From: an uncultured Acetobacteraceae bacterium
GTDB taxonomy: Bacteria > Pseudomonadota > Alphaproteobacteria > Acetobacterales > Acetobacteraceae
Length of the DNA stretch: 58,796 bases
Assembly (NCBI GenBank): GCA_903924985.1
Contig: CAIYDT010000091.1
Location: 1-58,796 of the forward strand
Direction of reading: 5' to 3'
The position numbers and the translations under genes were made by a program. This document shows, in pieces, positions 30,222-38,911 of the stretch. Position 1 is the stretch's first letter. Each line of letters starts with the position of its first letter. Under the pieces are notes generated by a model, which ran no database searches, had not been told where the DNA came from, and worked only from the letters and a program-made list of their open reading frames with translations.

Positions 30222-30703
30222 CGCGAAACCCCCGGGGACGTGAAGCGCAGCGCGGCGGAGCGTTCGCGCGCCTCGGCCTTGCGGCGTGCGGCGGCGTCGA
30301 CGTCCCAGATTTCGAAGGTATTGCCGATCCCCATGAAGGTGACGGCCGTGTCGGGCTCGAGACCGGCATGCGCCATCAATTCGGCCGGTATCACGAGGCG
30401 GCCCTCCTTGTCGGCCACCAGGCGGTGCACCTCGGAATACAGAGCCGTCGCGAGATCGTGGTGTTCTTCGCTGAATTCAGCCAATTTGGCTAATTCATGC
30501 GACATTGCATCGAAAGCCTGTTCGGTCCGGCCCTCAATGCACGCGAATTTACGGGACGGCAAAAGAAACACCGGCGATGGCGCGTCGGAGGCGGTGTTGC
30601 CGGTGGCGCTCTTGGCTTTCAGCGAGGCGCGGAACAGCGCGGGCACGGAGACGCGGCCCTTTTGGTCCAATTTTCCGTGATGGGTACCGATGAAGTCGGC
30701 CAT
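30218..30703 (-). CDS. mraZ: Transcriptional regulator MraZ
   Basis: MraZ is the DNA-binding AbrB-fold regulator at the head of the dcw operon, which represses its own promoter in E. coli. The 161-residue protein has the two family repeats: [17 protein letters not shown] near residue 10 and [15 protein letters not shown] near residue 95. The start is ATG at 30703; a TTG one codon upstream is ignored. Candidate operators lie 100-160 bp upstream. Confidence 0.96.
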   Translation of the reverse strand: MADFIGTHHGKLDQKGRVSVPALFRASLKAKSATGNTASDAPSPVFLLPSRKFACIEGRTEQAFDAMSHELAKLAEFSEEHHDLATALYSEVHRLVADKEGRLVIPAELMAHAGLEPDTAVTFMGIGNTFEIWDVDAAARRKAEARERSAALRFTSPGVSR

Positions 30704-30804
30704 CAAGGCGCCCGCATGAGTCGCTGTTGTCGGCAGGGTTCCGTCGGACCGTTCGACGCGCTGGGACCACCTGTCGCTTTAACCCCAACGGTCGAGCCCA
30801 TGCG

Positions 30805-30861
30805 GAAGGGATGCCTTCCGGTATCACGGGATGGCATGGGATACGACGGGATGATATGGGT
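30805..30861 (-). promoter_or_regulatory. Candidate MraZ operator array upstream of mraZ
   Basis: On the plus strand GGG triplets occur at 30808, 30828, 30838, 30848 and 30858, four of them at an exact 10-bp spacing, as units like ACGGGATG, CATGGGATA, GACGGGATG and TATGGGTG. MraZ in E. coli is known to bind TGGGN direct repeats separated by 5 bases, which is this 10-bp period. The array lies about 105-155 bp upstream of the mraZ start and overlaps the candidate promoter below, as expected for autoregulation. Confidence 0.65.
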
Positions 30862-30866
30862 GTCAA
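30838..30866 (-). promoter_or_regulatory. Candidate sigma-70-type promoter for the dcw operon
   Basis: Read on the minus strand, a perfect TTGACA (30866-30861) is followed 17 bases later by TATCCC (30843-30838). The -10 is weak (3 of 6), but the perfect -35, exact spacer and overlap with the GGG array support it. Transcription would start near 30831, leaving a leader of about 128 bases. The rest of 30704-31072 holds no gene I can support. Confidence 0.4.
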
Positions 30867-31072
30867 CGACTCTCTGTGGCTCTGGAGGCTGGTTTTGTGC
30901 CCACCGCGCGGGTACGAAGCCGTTGCGGATTAAGACGAGTTTGAACCTTTCTCTGGCGTAATTCCCGTTTCGTTCCTGTGGATAATCCGGTGGGTAGATC
31001 GCAAGTTTTATATACTCGTCGTCATCCGTTGCAAATGAGCCTTTTATACGGTTGGGCGCTCTCCCTTGCGGG

Positions 31073-31478
31073 GTCGTTTGCCAGACGGCCTGTAAGCCGG
31101 GTTCTGTCCCCATGTTTCCATGATGGACGGCCATTCGTCTGGGACGCGCCTCGCGGCGCGCCTCTCGCGACCAACCCGAACGGCGAGGCGGGAATGCCTC
31201 TGCCGCGCCCGCCCGAGGGAGGGGCAGCAGCCGTTCCTATTCGGTCTTGCTCCCGGTGGGGTTTACCCTGCCACCCCTGTTGCCAGGGGCGCGGTGCGCT
31301 CTTGCCGCACCGTTTCGCCCTTTCCCGCGGGAGCCGAACTCTTGCGCGGGCGGTTTGTTTTCTGTGGCACTGTCCCTAGGGTCGCCCCCGCCGGCGGTTA
31401 GCCGGCACCGTATTCCCGTGGAGCCCGGACTTTCCTCTGCTCTTGAAAGAACAGCGGCCGTCCAGCCGTCTGGCAAGC
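31073..31478 (-). ncRNA. rnpB: RNase P RNA, bacterial type A
   Basis: The minus strand carries the universally conserved core: GAGGAAAGTCCGGGCTCC near the 5' side (about 31436-31419), CAGGGTAAACCCC, and the 3' ACAGAACCCGGCTTACAGGC. Helix P1 closes the molecule: GCCAGACGGC at 31474-31465 pairs with GCCGTCTGGC at 31089-31080. The length of about 405 bases is normal. This ribozyme cleaves tRNA 5' leaders. Ends are set from P1 and are good to a few bases. Confidence 0.95.
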
Positions 31479-31482
31479 GCGT

Positions 31483-31511
31483 GACATGGGCGCCGACGCG
31501 CGATGCGTCAA
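31483..31511 (-). promoter_or_regulatory. Candidate rnpB promoter
   Basis: On the minus strand TTGACG (31511-31506) precedes CATGTC (31488-31483) with a 17-base spacer. The start would be near 31477, which coincides with the 5' end of the RNase P RNA inferred from helix P1. The -35 overlaps the space after the small secreted-protein gene. The -10 is poor. Confidence 0.35.
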
Positions 31512-31516
31512 GCGGG

Positions 31517-31966
31517 TTATCGGATTTCGGCGCCACCAATGTCCACGTGGGCGCCGCTCCCGTCGCCCTGCCGAGGGACCAAACGGACGATCAGATGCGC
31601 GGCCGAACCGCAGCCGCTGGGCACGGTCAGGCTGAAATGTTGCCAGCGGGACCGGTCTGCCTTGGTGAAGCCCGACGCTGGCAGCACGCCGAAGCGACCG
31701 ATTTCGCGCTCCCCACCGTCGCACGGCAGGATCGCCACGACTTCGACCGGCCCGGAGGGGGAAGGCGTGAAGCCAGTGATCGTGACGATCGCCCGCTGCG
31801 TGCCGGTCTTTTCCGCCTCGGCCGTGGCGTGTCGCACGATCGGCACCGTCGCCGGTGTCGCCGCCGTGGCGCGCATCGGTTCCGCGCGTGCGGTCATGGG
31901 AAGGAGCGCGCCCAGTACCGTACCGAGCCCGATGGCCAAGTACGGAAACAGGGGGGCTGGGCGCAT
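31517..31966 (-). CDS. Small secreted protein of unknown function, tyrosinase neighbour
   Basis: The 149-residue product has an N-terminal signal peptide (LFPYLAIGLGTVLGALLPMTARA, likely cut near residue 28). The mature part looks all-beta: VTITGFTPSPSGPVEVVAILP, then WQHFSLTVPSGCGS and LIVRLVPRQGD. Two cysteines could form a disulfide. I do not recognise a named family. It lies 22 bp downstream of the tyrosinase gene, so the two are probably cotranscribed; a copper-delivery or stability partner for the tyrosinase is possible but not shown, as the His/Met richness of copper chaperones is absent. Confidence 0.6.
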   Translation of the reverse strand: MRPAPLFPYLAIGLGTVLGALLPMTARAEPMRATAATPATVPIVRHATAEAEKTGTQRAIVTITGFTPSPSGPVEVVAILPCDGGEREIGRFGVLPASGFTKADRSRWQHFSLTVPSGCGSAAHLIVRLVPRQGDGSGAHVDIGGAEIR

Positions 31967-31988
31967 CGCTTCGACCGCTTCGACGGCG

Positions 31989-33512
31989 TCATACGGTCAC
32001 GAAGGAGACTTCTATCCGCGCGGGCGTCGCGGTTCCGACCGGTGTCGTGTTGTGTGGGTCGCCAACGGGTAGGATCTGAACGCGGAGTTGTCCGTTCGGG
32101 ACCTTGCCGGCGCCATAGACCCGCTGGATCGCGGCTGTCAGATCCAGCGCGAACGATGGCGGCTTGTGCGAGCCATGCGTACCATGATCGAACACGCCGA
32201 AGGTGCCGACATAATGCGGATCGGTGATGGGTGTCGCCGCCGTCAGGTTGTCCTTGTCGATAAAGACGCGATACATCGTGCCCGCGGACCCGGTCACCTG
32301 TACCTCCCGGATGAACCCGATGGCGCGTGTACCCGTCGCGGCCGTTTCCCGAACCGCGGCGAAATTCATCATCGCGGTGCCGGAACCGAGGGTCTTGCGC
32401 TTGCCGATTTCGGCGAGTTTCGCATCCGGGACGGTCACCTGAACATTCAACGGCTGTCCCTGCCGAGCGGTCGCGGTGTTGGCGGCCGTGGCGGTGACGA
32501 TGCTGGCCGGCCGGGCCGTTCCGGCCTTGGGCATGGCGAACAGCGATGTCATCTGGTTCCGCAGCGCCACCGTATTGCCCGCGGCCGAGGCCACGGCCAA
32601 CCCGCCGAGACCATAGGTGTAACCCAACGTCTCCGGGACATAGAGATCGCTGACCTTGGGCGACCAGGACGTGCCGTCCGGTTTGACGAAATTATCGGTG
32701 AACGGCATGTCGGTCCACAGCGGGTCGCTGGAATTCTGGTTATTCAGGTTCCAGACCGCCCAGATACGATCGATATTGGCGTGGTGCATGAAGAAGATTG
32801 GATCGCGCGGCGACGACGCCGTGGGCATCCAGCCACCGATATTGTTGTGCACCAGGTTATGCGGGGTCCCTTCCAGGACGCCTTGGGTACCGCCCCCGGC
32901 CGGCACCCAGGACGGGTTCAAGTCGGTTTGATCCGGGTTTCGGCTGGTGCCGAACTGCTCGTAATCGGTGGGGCTCAAAGCCTCCGCCAGCACGCCGGGT
33001 CCCACGATTTCCGCGGGCATGGGCGCTGTGGGCGGCCAGGTCCGTTTGGCGATGTAGAGCCAGTTGGTTTTGCCGTCGGGTGTTTTTGGCGAAAGGAAAA
33101 CCTCCGGCATCAGGGGATTAGCGGTCCAGTCCCAGTAAGGCATGGCGAAGCCGGGATTGCTGGTCAGCTTCCGGACGATGTCCTCGTACGTTACGGTATA
33201 CGCTCTGTGCCAAGGTAGGAAGTACCAGTCTCCGTGCGGGCAGAAATGATACTCGTTGGGGTTGGTGCCGTGAATCTGAGAGAGGGTAACCCAATTGTAC
33301 GGCAGGCTGCCCGCTTTCGCATTCATCAGGATGCCGACCGCGTCGCGATAGCTCGCCACGATGGGATCGTTCCAGGCAAGACCCTCCAGCGACTGCCGCA
33401 ACGGAGGGGTGCTGCCCTGCGCCAGGGCTTCCATGCCAGGCAGATTGCTGGCGATGATGCCGGCGCCGAACACGCCGCCCTGCAGGAACACTTTTCGTCT
33501 CGTGATGCTCAT
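31989..33512 (-). CDS. Tat-exported tyrosinase/polyphenol oxidase
   Basis: The 507-residue protein begins with a twin-arginine signal (TRRKVFLQGGVFGAGII). The type 3 di-copper centre is visible: the CuA side includes HFCPHGDWYFLPWHRAY and MPYWDWTANPLMPEVFL, and the CuB side includes HNLVHNNIGGW and IFFMHHANIDRIWAVW. A C-terminal beta domain of about 150 residues (IGFIREVQVTG, then YVGTFGVFDHG) resembles the capping domain of plant-type polyphenol oxidases. It should oxidise phenols to quinones with O2 in the periplasm or outside. Folded, copper-loaded export by Tat would be expected. Confidence 0.93.
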   Translation of the reverse strand: MSITRRKVFLQGGVFGAGIIASNLPGMEALAQGSTPPLRQSLEGLAWNDPIVASYRDAVGILMNAKAGSLPYNWVTLSQIHGTNPNEYHFCPHGDWYFLPWHRAYTVTYEDIVRKLTSNPGFAMPYWDWTANPLMPEVFLSPKTPDGKTNWLYIAKRTWPPTAPMPAEIVGPGVLAEALSPTDYEQFGTSRNPDQTDLNPSWVPAGGGTQGVLEGTPHNLVHNNIGGWMPTASSPRDPIFFMHHANIDRIWAVWNLNNQNSSDPLWTDMPFTDNFVKPDGTSWSPKVSDLYVPETLGYTYGLGGLAVASAAGNTVALRNQMTSLFAMPKAGTARPASIVTATAANTATARQGQPLNVQVTVPDAKLAEIGKRKTLGSGTAMMNFAAVRETAATGTRAIGFIREVQVTGSAGTMYRVFIDKDNLTAATPITDPHYVGTFGVFDHGTHGSHKPPSFALDLTAAIQRVYGAGKVPNGQLRVQILPVGDPHNTTPVGTATPARIEVSFVTV

Positions 33513-33614
33513 GGTCTCACTCCCGTTGCTTTACGGCAATGCTACGGCGGAAATGAAACATATGTCAAGATACAAACGATTTTCCGAGTGTGCCGGTTTT
33601 TACGATGGCAGCCG

Positions 33615-34517
33615 CTATCCGGTTTCGTCCGGACGCCCCATCGCCAATGCTCGGGCATAGACCAATTTGCGGGGTAAGCCGGTCGCCGCCGATACGAGTG
33701 CGGCTGCATCCTTCACGCTGTGGGTGGCCAACGCTCGGGTCAGCTGGCCGTCCAGGTCCTCCTGGTCCTCCTGTTCGGGGGGGCCGATGAGCACCGTGAT
33801 CTCCCCACGAGCCGCGTGTTCCGCGTAGTGCGCCGCGAGATCGGTCAGCGTGCCGCGGCGAACTTCCTCGAAATGCTTGGTCAACTCGCGCGCGACGGCC
33901 GCGGCGCGCGGCCCGAACGCGGTCGCCATGTCCGCCAGCGTTTCCGCCAGCCGGTGCGGCGCCTCGTGCCAGATCAGGGTCGCCGTCAGCCCGGCCCGTT
34001 CCGCCGCACGCAATGTCCCGAACGCGGCGCGGCGGGCGGCGGAGCGGGGCGGCGGGAAGCCGAGGAACAGGAAGGGTTGTGGCGGCAGTCCCGACAGTAC
34101 CAGCGCCATCACCGCGGCATTGGGGCCGGGCACCGCACTGATGGGGAAGCCTTCGGCGATGGCGGCGCGCACCAGCCGGTAACCAGGGTCGGACACCAGC
34201 GGCGTGCCGGCGTCCGACACCAGTGCGATACGCCGGCCCGCCCGCAACATCCCCAGCACCGGTGCGATCCGCTGGTCCTCGTTGTATTCGTGCAAAGGTT
34301 CGGTACGCACGCTGACACCGATGGCCGACAGCAGGCGGGCGGAGTGGCGGGTATCCTCGCACAGGATCAGGTCGGCGCCCGCCAGCGCCTGCCGAGCGCG
34401 CGGTGCTATATCGCCGAGGTTGCCGATTGGCGTGGAAACCAGCACAAGTCCGGCCAGCGGGGCGCCCGGCTCAGGTGCCTCGGCTTCCGGAGGATCGGCA
34501 TATGTTTCGTCGGGCAT
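33615..34517 (-). CDS. rsmI: 16S rRNA (cytidine1402-2'-O)-methyltransferase
   Basis: RsmI makes the 2'-O-methyl on C1402, the same nucleotide that RsmH in this window modifies on the base. The 300-residue protein shows LVLVSTPIGNLGDIAPRA, LCEDTRHSARLL, ALVSDAGTPLVSDPGYRLV, VPGPNAAVMALVLSG, IWHEAPHRL and a C-terminal KDAAALVSAATGL region. Its 5' end overlaps the 5' end of the divergent lipoprotein gene by 16 bp, so each start lies within the other gene's leader. Confidence 0.96.
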   Translation of the reverse strand: MPDETYADPPEAEAPEPGAPLAGLVLVSTPIGNLGDIAPRARQALAGADLILCEDTRHSARLLSAIGVSVRTEPLHEYNEDQRIAPVLGMLRAGRRIALVSDAGTPLVSDPGYRLVRAAIAEGFPISAVPGPNAAVMALVLSGLPPQPFLFLGFPPPRSAARRAAFGTLRAAERAGLTATLIWHEAPHRLAETLADMATAFGPRAAAVARELTKHFEEVRRGTLTDLAAHYAEHAARGEITVLIGPPEQEDQEDLDGQLTRALATHSVKDAAALVSAATGLPRKLVYARALAMGRPDETG

Positions 34518-35773
34518 TCGTGCTCCTGCTCGCCACGCTGGCCATGGCCGGTTGCGGCTATGGTTATAGCGGCGGAAATGCCGGGGGCTACCGGCCGTCT
34601 ATCGGGATCGCCGGCCCGACCCCGTACCAGACGCCCGGCGCGCCCTTCCCGGAGCGCACGCGAAATCCGAACCGGGTTGCGATGCTGCTGCCGCTGACAG
34701 GCGGATACGCGGATCTCGGGCAGGCGATGCTGCGCGCGGCGCAGTTGGCACTGCCCGAGGGGGAGACGCCCGTGCTCGATGTCCGCGACACCGGCGGCAC
34801 TCCCGGCGGCGCAGCCAATGCGGCGCGCGATGCAATCGCCGGCGGGGCGGGACTGATCCTCGGGCCGCTCACCTCCGCCGAAACCGCGGCCGTGGCGCCT
34901 GTCGCGCGTGATGCCGGGGTGGCCGTCCTGGCCTTTACCAATGACCCGTCGCAAGGCCAGCCCGGCGTGTGGACCCTGGGGGTTACCCCCGGGCAGCAAG
35001 TACGGCGGCTGATGATGGCGGCGCAGGCGCAGGGCAAGGGTCATGCCGCGGCGATGCTGCCGGACTCCGATCTGGGACACATCATGGGCGACGCGCTGCG
35101 GCAATCCGCCATCGCGCTGGGACTGCCCGCACCGGACATCCGTCTGCACGCTTCTGGCATGCCGGCCATCAATAGCGCTGTCCGGGACCTGTCGGATTAC
35201 GGCAACCGGCGCGGCCCGATCGACGCCCAGATGCGCGCGGCCAGAGCAAGGGGCACGCCGGAGGGGCGGCGGGCGGCGCAGGGGTTGGCCAAATCCCACA
35301 TCGCGCCACCGCCGTTCGATACCCTGCTGTTGGCCGAGACCGGGGAGCCGTTGACCGAAATCGCGGCGGTCCTGCCGTACTACGACATCGACCCCGGTGC
35401 GGTTCAGATTCTGGGGCCGGCGCAATGGTCGGCCCCGAGCAGCGGGTCCGGCAATTTGCCGGGCGCCTGGTATGCCGCCCCCGATCCAGCGACCCGATCG
35501 GCCATGGATCAGGAATACAGCGGCAAGTTCGGCGGCCACCCGCCGGCTATCGCGGATCTGGCGTTCGATGCAGCGTCGGTCGCTCGGGTACTGGGCGCTC
35601 AGGGCGGCTTTTCCATTGCCGCGCTCACCCAGCGGGGTGGCTTCGCGGGGGTGGATGGCTGGTTCGTCCTGCTGCCGGACGGCGAGGTACGGCGCGGTCT
35701 GGCCGTGTTCCGCATCGAGCGGGGCGGCCCCACGATGGTGGAGCCGGCACCCGCCAGCGGGGCGGGGACGTGA
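34502..35773 (+). CDS. LpoA-like lipoprotein (penicillin-binding protein activator family)
   Basis: From the ATG at 34502 (423 residues) the protein starts with a lipoprotein signal and lipobox (VLLLATLAMAGCGYGYSG; Cys at about residue 18). The mature part is a periplasmic-binding-protein-like type I domain (NRVAMLLPLTGGYADLGQAMLRAAQL, ALILGPLTSAET-like, FTNDPSQGQPGVWTLG). This layout and the divergent rsmI partner match the YraM/LpoA family. In gamma-proteobacteria LpoA activates PBP1A; whether this shorter alphaproteobacterial protein does so is not known. The reading frame is open further upstream but that part is the rsmI start region. Confidence 0.88.
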   Translation: MFRRAFVLLLATLAMAGCGYGYSGGNAGGYRPSIGIAGPTPYQTPGAPFPERTRNPNRVAMLLPLTGGYADLGQAMLRAAQLALPEGETPVLDVRDTGGTPGGAANAARDAIAGGAGLILGPLTSAETAAVAPVARDAGVAVLAFTNDPSQGQPGVWTLGVTPGQQVRRLMMAAQAQGKGHAAAMLPDSDLGHIMGDALRQSAIALGLPAPDIRLHASGMPAINSAVRDLSDYGNRRGPIDAQMRAARARGTPEGRRAAQGLAKSHIAPPPFDTLLLAETGEPLTEIAAVLPYYDIDPGAVQILGPAQWSAPSSGSGNLPGAWYAAPDPATRSAMDQEYSGKFGGHPPAIADLAFDAASVARVLGAQGGFSIAALTQRGGFAGVDGWFVLLPDGEVRRGLAVFRIERGGPTMVEPAPASGAGT

Positions 35774-35829
35774 ACGGGGGTTTAGCCGGGCGCGAGCGAT
35801 TTCAATCTCCGTGCCGCGGGAGGTGGTCG

Positions 35830-35852
35830 GGTCAAGCCCGGCCATGACGGGG
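35830..35852. repeat. REP-like element, copy 1 flanking the hlyD-type gene
   Basis: A 23-base sequence with core GTCAAGCCCGGCCATGACG is found here in the 123-bp gap after the lipoprotein gene. It recurs base for base in the same orientation at 37191-37213. It is a variant half of the palindromes in the dcw cluster. The remaining gap (35774-35896) holds nothing else recognisable. Confidence 0.75.
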
Positions 35853-35896
35853 TAGCAATATCGTGCCACCGGTTATGCCCCCGCCCACGGCAGGCA

Positions 35897-37165
35897 TCAC
35901 AACTCCCGCCACGCCCCGCGCATGCTCTCCCGCAGTGGCGCGATCAGGTAGTCGAACGCGGTACGGGGCGCGACCGGCACGACGACTTCGACCGGCATGC
36001 CGGGGCTGAGGCGGGACAAGAGCGTGCCGTCCTGGCGGTCGGCCAGCAGGGCGATCTCGGCCTTGAAGTAGCTGCGCCCGGTGCGGCTGTCGGTGACCCG
36101 GTCGGCGGAGACCACGCGGATTTCGCCGCGCAGGGGGGCGTTTTCGCGGGCATTGAAGCCGACGGCGATGACGTCCGCCGCCTGGCCGATGTGGAGGTGT
36201 TCCACGTCCTCCGGCTTGATTTCGGCTTCCGCCACGATCACCGGCGCGCTGGGAACGATGTCCATCACCGGCTTGCCAGGTTCCACCACGCCGCCCTTGG
36301 TGAAGATCGCGAGGTTGACGACCTCGCCACCCAGCGGCGCCCGGATTTCCAGTCGCGCCAACGTGTCCCGGTCGGCGACCAGTCGGGGGAGGACGTCGTT
36401 GATGCGCAACTGTGCCTCCCGCAGTTCTCGCGTTGCTTCGGTCTGGGCGGTGTCCCGCAGGCGGAGTTTCTCGGCTGCCATTTCCGCCGCCTGGGCACCA
36501 TAGCGCGCGACATCGGAGGTCAATTGTCCGACCTGGCCCCGCAGGCCCTCGACCGCTCGGCTGAGTTCCAGCAGCCGGTTTTTCGACGCCAGACCGACGC
36601 GTTCGAGGGTGGCGATGGCACGCTTTTCGTCCCCGGCGAAGCCTAATTGGTTGATGGCCGCATCGAGTTGCATGCGGGCACCTTCCTGCTGGTGGACGAC
36701 CTGCACGATGCGCTGATCGATGACCTCCATCTGGCGGGCGAGCAGGTCGCGATGGTTGTGGAATACGATGCGTTCCCGGTTCATGACGGTCGCGGCGATC
36801 GGATCGTCGGAGGAGAGTTCGGGGGGAAATGCGATCTCCCGCGCTTCCGCCAGTTCGGCGGTGTCGCGCGCGGACAGGGCCAAGTCCCCCGACAGTTGCG
36901 ACTGGTGCACGGTCAGCACCGCCCGCGCCTGGGTGTCGTCGAGGCGCACCAACAACTGGCCTTGCTCCACGACGCTGCCGTCCCGCACCAGCAGCTCCGC
37001 GACGATCCCGCCTTCCCGGTGCTGCACGGTTTTGCGGTTGCCATGCACCGCGAGGGTGCCGGATCCGATCACGGCCCCGTCGAGCGGGGTGAGGAAGGCC
37101 CAGCTTCCCAGGCCGCCAAAGAACAGCAGGATGGTAGCGACGCCGACGCGGATGGGGGTTTTCAT
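35897..37165 (-). CDS. HlyD-family type I secretion membrane fusion protein
   Basis: The 422-residue protein has an N-terminal membrane helix (VGVATILLFFGGLGSWAFL), then GAVIGSGTLAVHGNRKTVQHREGG, a biotinyl-lipoyl-like hairpin and a long alpha-helical coiled-coil section (about residues 95-270). The second lipoyl half (LEIRAPLGGEVVNLAIFTKGGVVEPG) and a beta-barrel end follow. This is the PrtE/HlyD adaptor that links the inner-membrane ABC exporter to a TolC-like outer-membrane channel. It follows the ABC gene by 27 bp, forming an exporter operon with the giant protein gene. No TolC gene is in the window. Confidence 0.94.
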   Translation of the reverse strand: MKTPIRVGVATILLFFGGLGSWAFLTPLDGAVIGSGTLAVHGNRKTVQHREGGIVAELLVRDGSVVEQGQLLVRLDDTQARAVLTVHQSQLSGDLALSARDTAELAEAREIAFPPELSSDDPIAATVMNRERIVFHNHRDLLARQMEVIDQRIVQVVHQQEGARMQLDAAINQLGFAGDEKRAIATLERVGLASKNRLLELSRAVEGLRGQVGQLTSDVARYGAQAAEMAAEKLRLRDTAQTEATRELREAQLRINDVLPRLVADRDTLARLEIRAPLGGEVVNLAIFTKGGVVEPGKPVMDIVPSAPVIVAEAEIKPEDVEHLHIGQAADVIAVGFNARENAPLRGEIRVVSADRVTDSRTGRSYFKAEIALLADRQDGTLLSRLSPGMPVEVVVPVAPRTAFDYLIAPLRESMRGAWREL

Positions 37166-37190
37166 GCTGGGTCTCCGTTGTCGATTAACC

Positions 37191-37213
37191 GGTCAAGCCC
37201 GGCCATGACGGGG
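37191..37213. repeat. REP-like element, copy 2, forming the 3' end of the exporter ATPase gene
   Basis: This is identical to 35830-35852. Here the element lies in the last codons of the ABC exporter gene: read on the minus strand it supplies the C-terminal PRHGRA and the TGA stop. The reading frame therefore ends within a dispersed repeat. Confidence 0.75.
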
Positions 37214-38899
37214 AGGCGAGGCCACCACCGCCGGCATCTGCCGGGTCAGGAACTCGTTTGCCGTTTGCACGCCGATCATCCTGCCTTCCTCCATCGTCGC
37301 CACGTGGTCCGATACCCGCACCAACCCGACACGGTGCGTGATCATCACGACCGTACGCTTGCGGTCCTTCATCTCCCGCACGCAGTCGGTCAGCGCGGCC
37401 TCCCCCTCCAAATCCAGATTGGCGTTCGGCTCATCGAGAATCACGACGGCCGGGTCGCCCAGCAGCGCGCGCGCCAGGGCGATGCGCTGTTTCTGTCCCC
37501 CGGACAGGCTGGCCGACGAGGGGTCCAGCATCGTGCGATAGCCCATCGGCAGCCGCACGATCATTTCGTGCGCGTGCGCGGCCTTGGCGGCGGCCACGAC
37601 CTGTTCGTCCGATGCGTCGCCAAACCGAGCGATGTTGTCGCGGATGGTGCCGGGGAACAGGGCGACGTCTTGGGGCAGGTAGCCGATGGCCTCGCCCAGT
37701 TGCGCCTTGTCCCAGGTCGCCAGATCGGCGCCGTCCAGCCGCACCACGCCGGCGTCCGGCAGGAGCGCACCGGCCAACAGACGCGCGACGGTGGATTTGC
37801 CGGCGGCGCTGGGGCCGACGATGGTCAGGATCGCGCCGGCCTGAATGCGGACCGAGACCCCGCGCGCGGCGGGGTGCAGCGCGCCGGAGGGTGTCCAGCT
37901 CACATTCTCCATTTCCACATCGCCGGCCGGCGCCGGTAGCCGCACGGGGGCGGGTTTCTCGCCCTCCTCGCCGGTCAGGGTGCGGATGCGGGTCAGGGCT
38001 TCTTTCGCCGCGAGAGTGGGCCGCCAGGCGCCGATGATCGCCTCGACCGGTGCCAGTGCCCGGCCCAGCAGCAACGACCCGGCGAAGATGGCACCGGCGC
38101 TGAGCTCGTCGTGGATCGCCAGCCAGGCACCGAGGCCCAGGATCGCCGACTGGAAGAACAGCCGCGCGCATTTGCCCACCGCGCCCAGGATCACGGCACG
38201 CTGGCTGGCTGTATTCTGCGCGGACAGCATGTCGCCGCGCAGCGACCGCCAGTGGTCGGACAGTGTCGCGCCCATTCCCATGGTGCGGGCGCAATCGGCG
38301 TAGCGGGTGACGGACTCGCCGAACTGGTAGGCCCGCGCGGCGACGGCGCCGGCCTGTTTCATGGGTTGGCGGGCGGCGCGCTCGCTGACGATGCTGAGCG
38401 TCACCAGCACCACCGCCGCACCTGCCGCGAACATCCCAAGCACGGGGTGCAACATGGCGATAACGGCCAAGTATAGTGGTGCCCAGGGCAGGTCGATAAA
38501 GGCCAGCGCCCCCGTCCCGGCGGCAAACTGGCGCACCGTGTCCAGATCGCGCGCCACATGCGCGGCCAATGGAGGCGGACCGCTCCCCCTGTCAGCCGTC
38601 GTCAATCGCGACAGCAGCGCTCGGCCCAACCGGTCCTCGACAACGTCGGAAACGCCGGCCAGCACCCGCCCGCGCACCGCGTCCAGCGTGGCGTAGACGA
38701 CGAAACACAACGTCACCACCAGCGTGAGATACAGCAAAGTCGGCACGCTGCGGCTGTGGATGACCCGGTCGTAGACCTGCATCATGTACAACGGCGCCGC
38801 GAGGTAGGTCAGGTTCAGGAAGGCCGAGAATCCCGCGACCCACCCCAGGGGCCCGGCAACCGCGGTCAGCGTTTGCCGGATGGGCGTTTTGTGGCTCAT
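37193..38899 (-). CDS. Type I secretion ABC transporter, PrtD-like
   Basis: The 568-residue protein combines an N-terminal six-helix exporter domain (about residues 15-310, e.g. YLTLVVTLCFVVYATLDAV) with a C-terminal ATPase. ATPase motifs are Walker A GPSAAGKST near residue 365, Q-loop LPQDVALFPGTI, signature SLSGGQKQRIALARALL and Walker B VVILDEPNANLD, then an H-loop THR. There is no N-terminal C39 peptidase or C39-like domain, which places it with PrtD/AprD exporters that carry C-terminally signalled substrates. It lies 12 bp after the giant repeat-protein gene, its obvious substrate. Confidence 0.95.
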   Translation of the reverse strand: MSHKTPIRQTLTAVAGPLGWVAGFSAFLNLTYLAAPLYMMQVYDRVIHSRSVPTLLYLTLVVTLCFVVYATLDAVRGRVLAGVSDVVEDRLGRALLSRLTTADRGSGPPPLAAHVARDLDTVRQFAAGTGALAFIDLPWAPLYLAVIAMLHPVLGMFAAGAAVVLVTLSIVSERAARQPMKQAGAVAARAYQFGESVTRYADCARTMGMGATLSDHWRSLRGDMLSAQNTASQRAVILGAVGKCARLFFQSAILGLGAWLAIHDELSAGAIFAGSLLLGRALAPVEAIIGAWRPTLAAKEALTRIRTLTGEEGEKPAPVRLPAPAGDVEMENVSWTPSGALHPAARGVSVRIQAGAILTIVGPSAAGKSTVARLLAGALLPDAGVVRLDGADLATWDKAQLGEAIGYLPQDVALFPGTIRDNIARFGDASDEQVVAAAKAAHAHEMIVRLPMGYRTMLDPSSASLSGGQKQRIALARALLGDPAVVILDEPNANLDLEGEAALTDCVREMKDRKRTVVMITHRVGLVRVSDHVATMEEGRMIGVQTANEFLTRQMPAVVASPPRHGRA

Positions 38900-38911
38900 G
38901 ACGCGCCTTCC

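Noticed and set aside
30703..31134. A 143-codon open frame on the minus strand between rnpB and mraZ
   Set aside because: It runs through the 3' end of the RNase P RNA, the MraZ operators and the candidate promoter, and has no recognisable protein motif or ribosome site.
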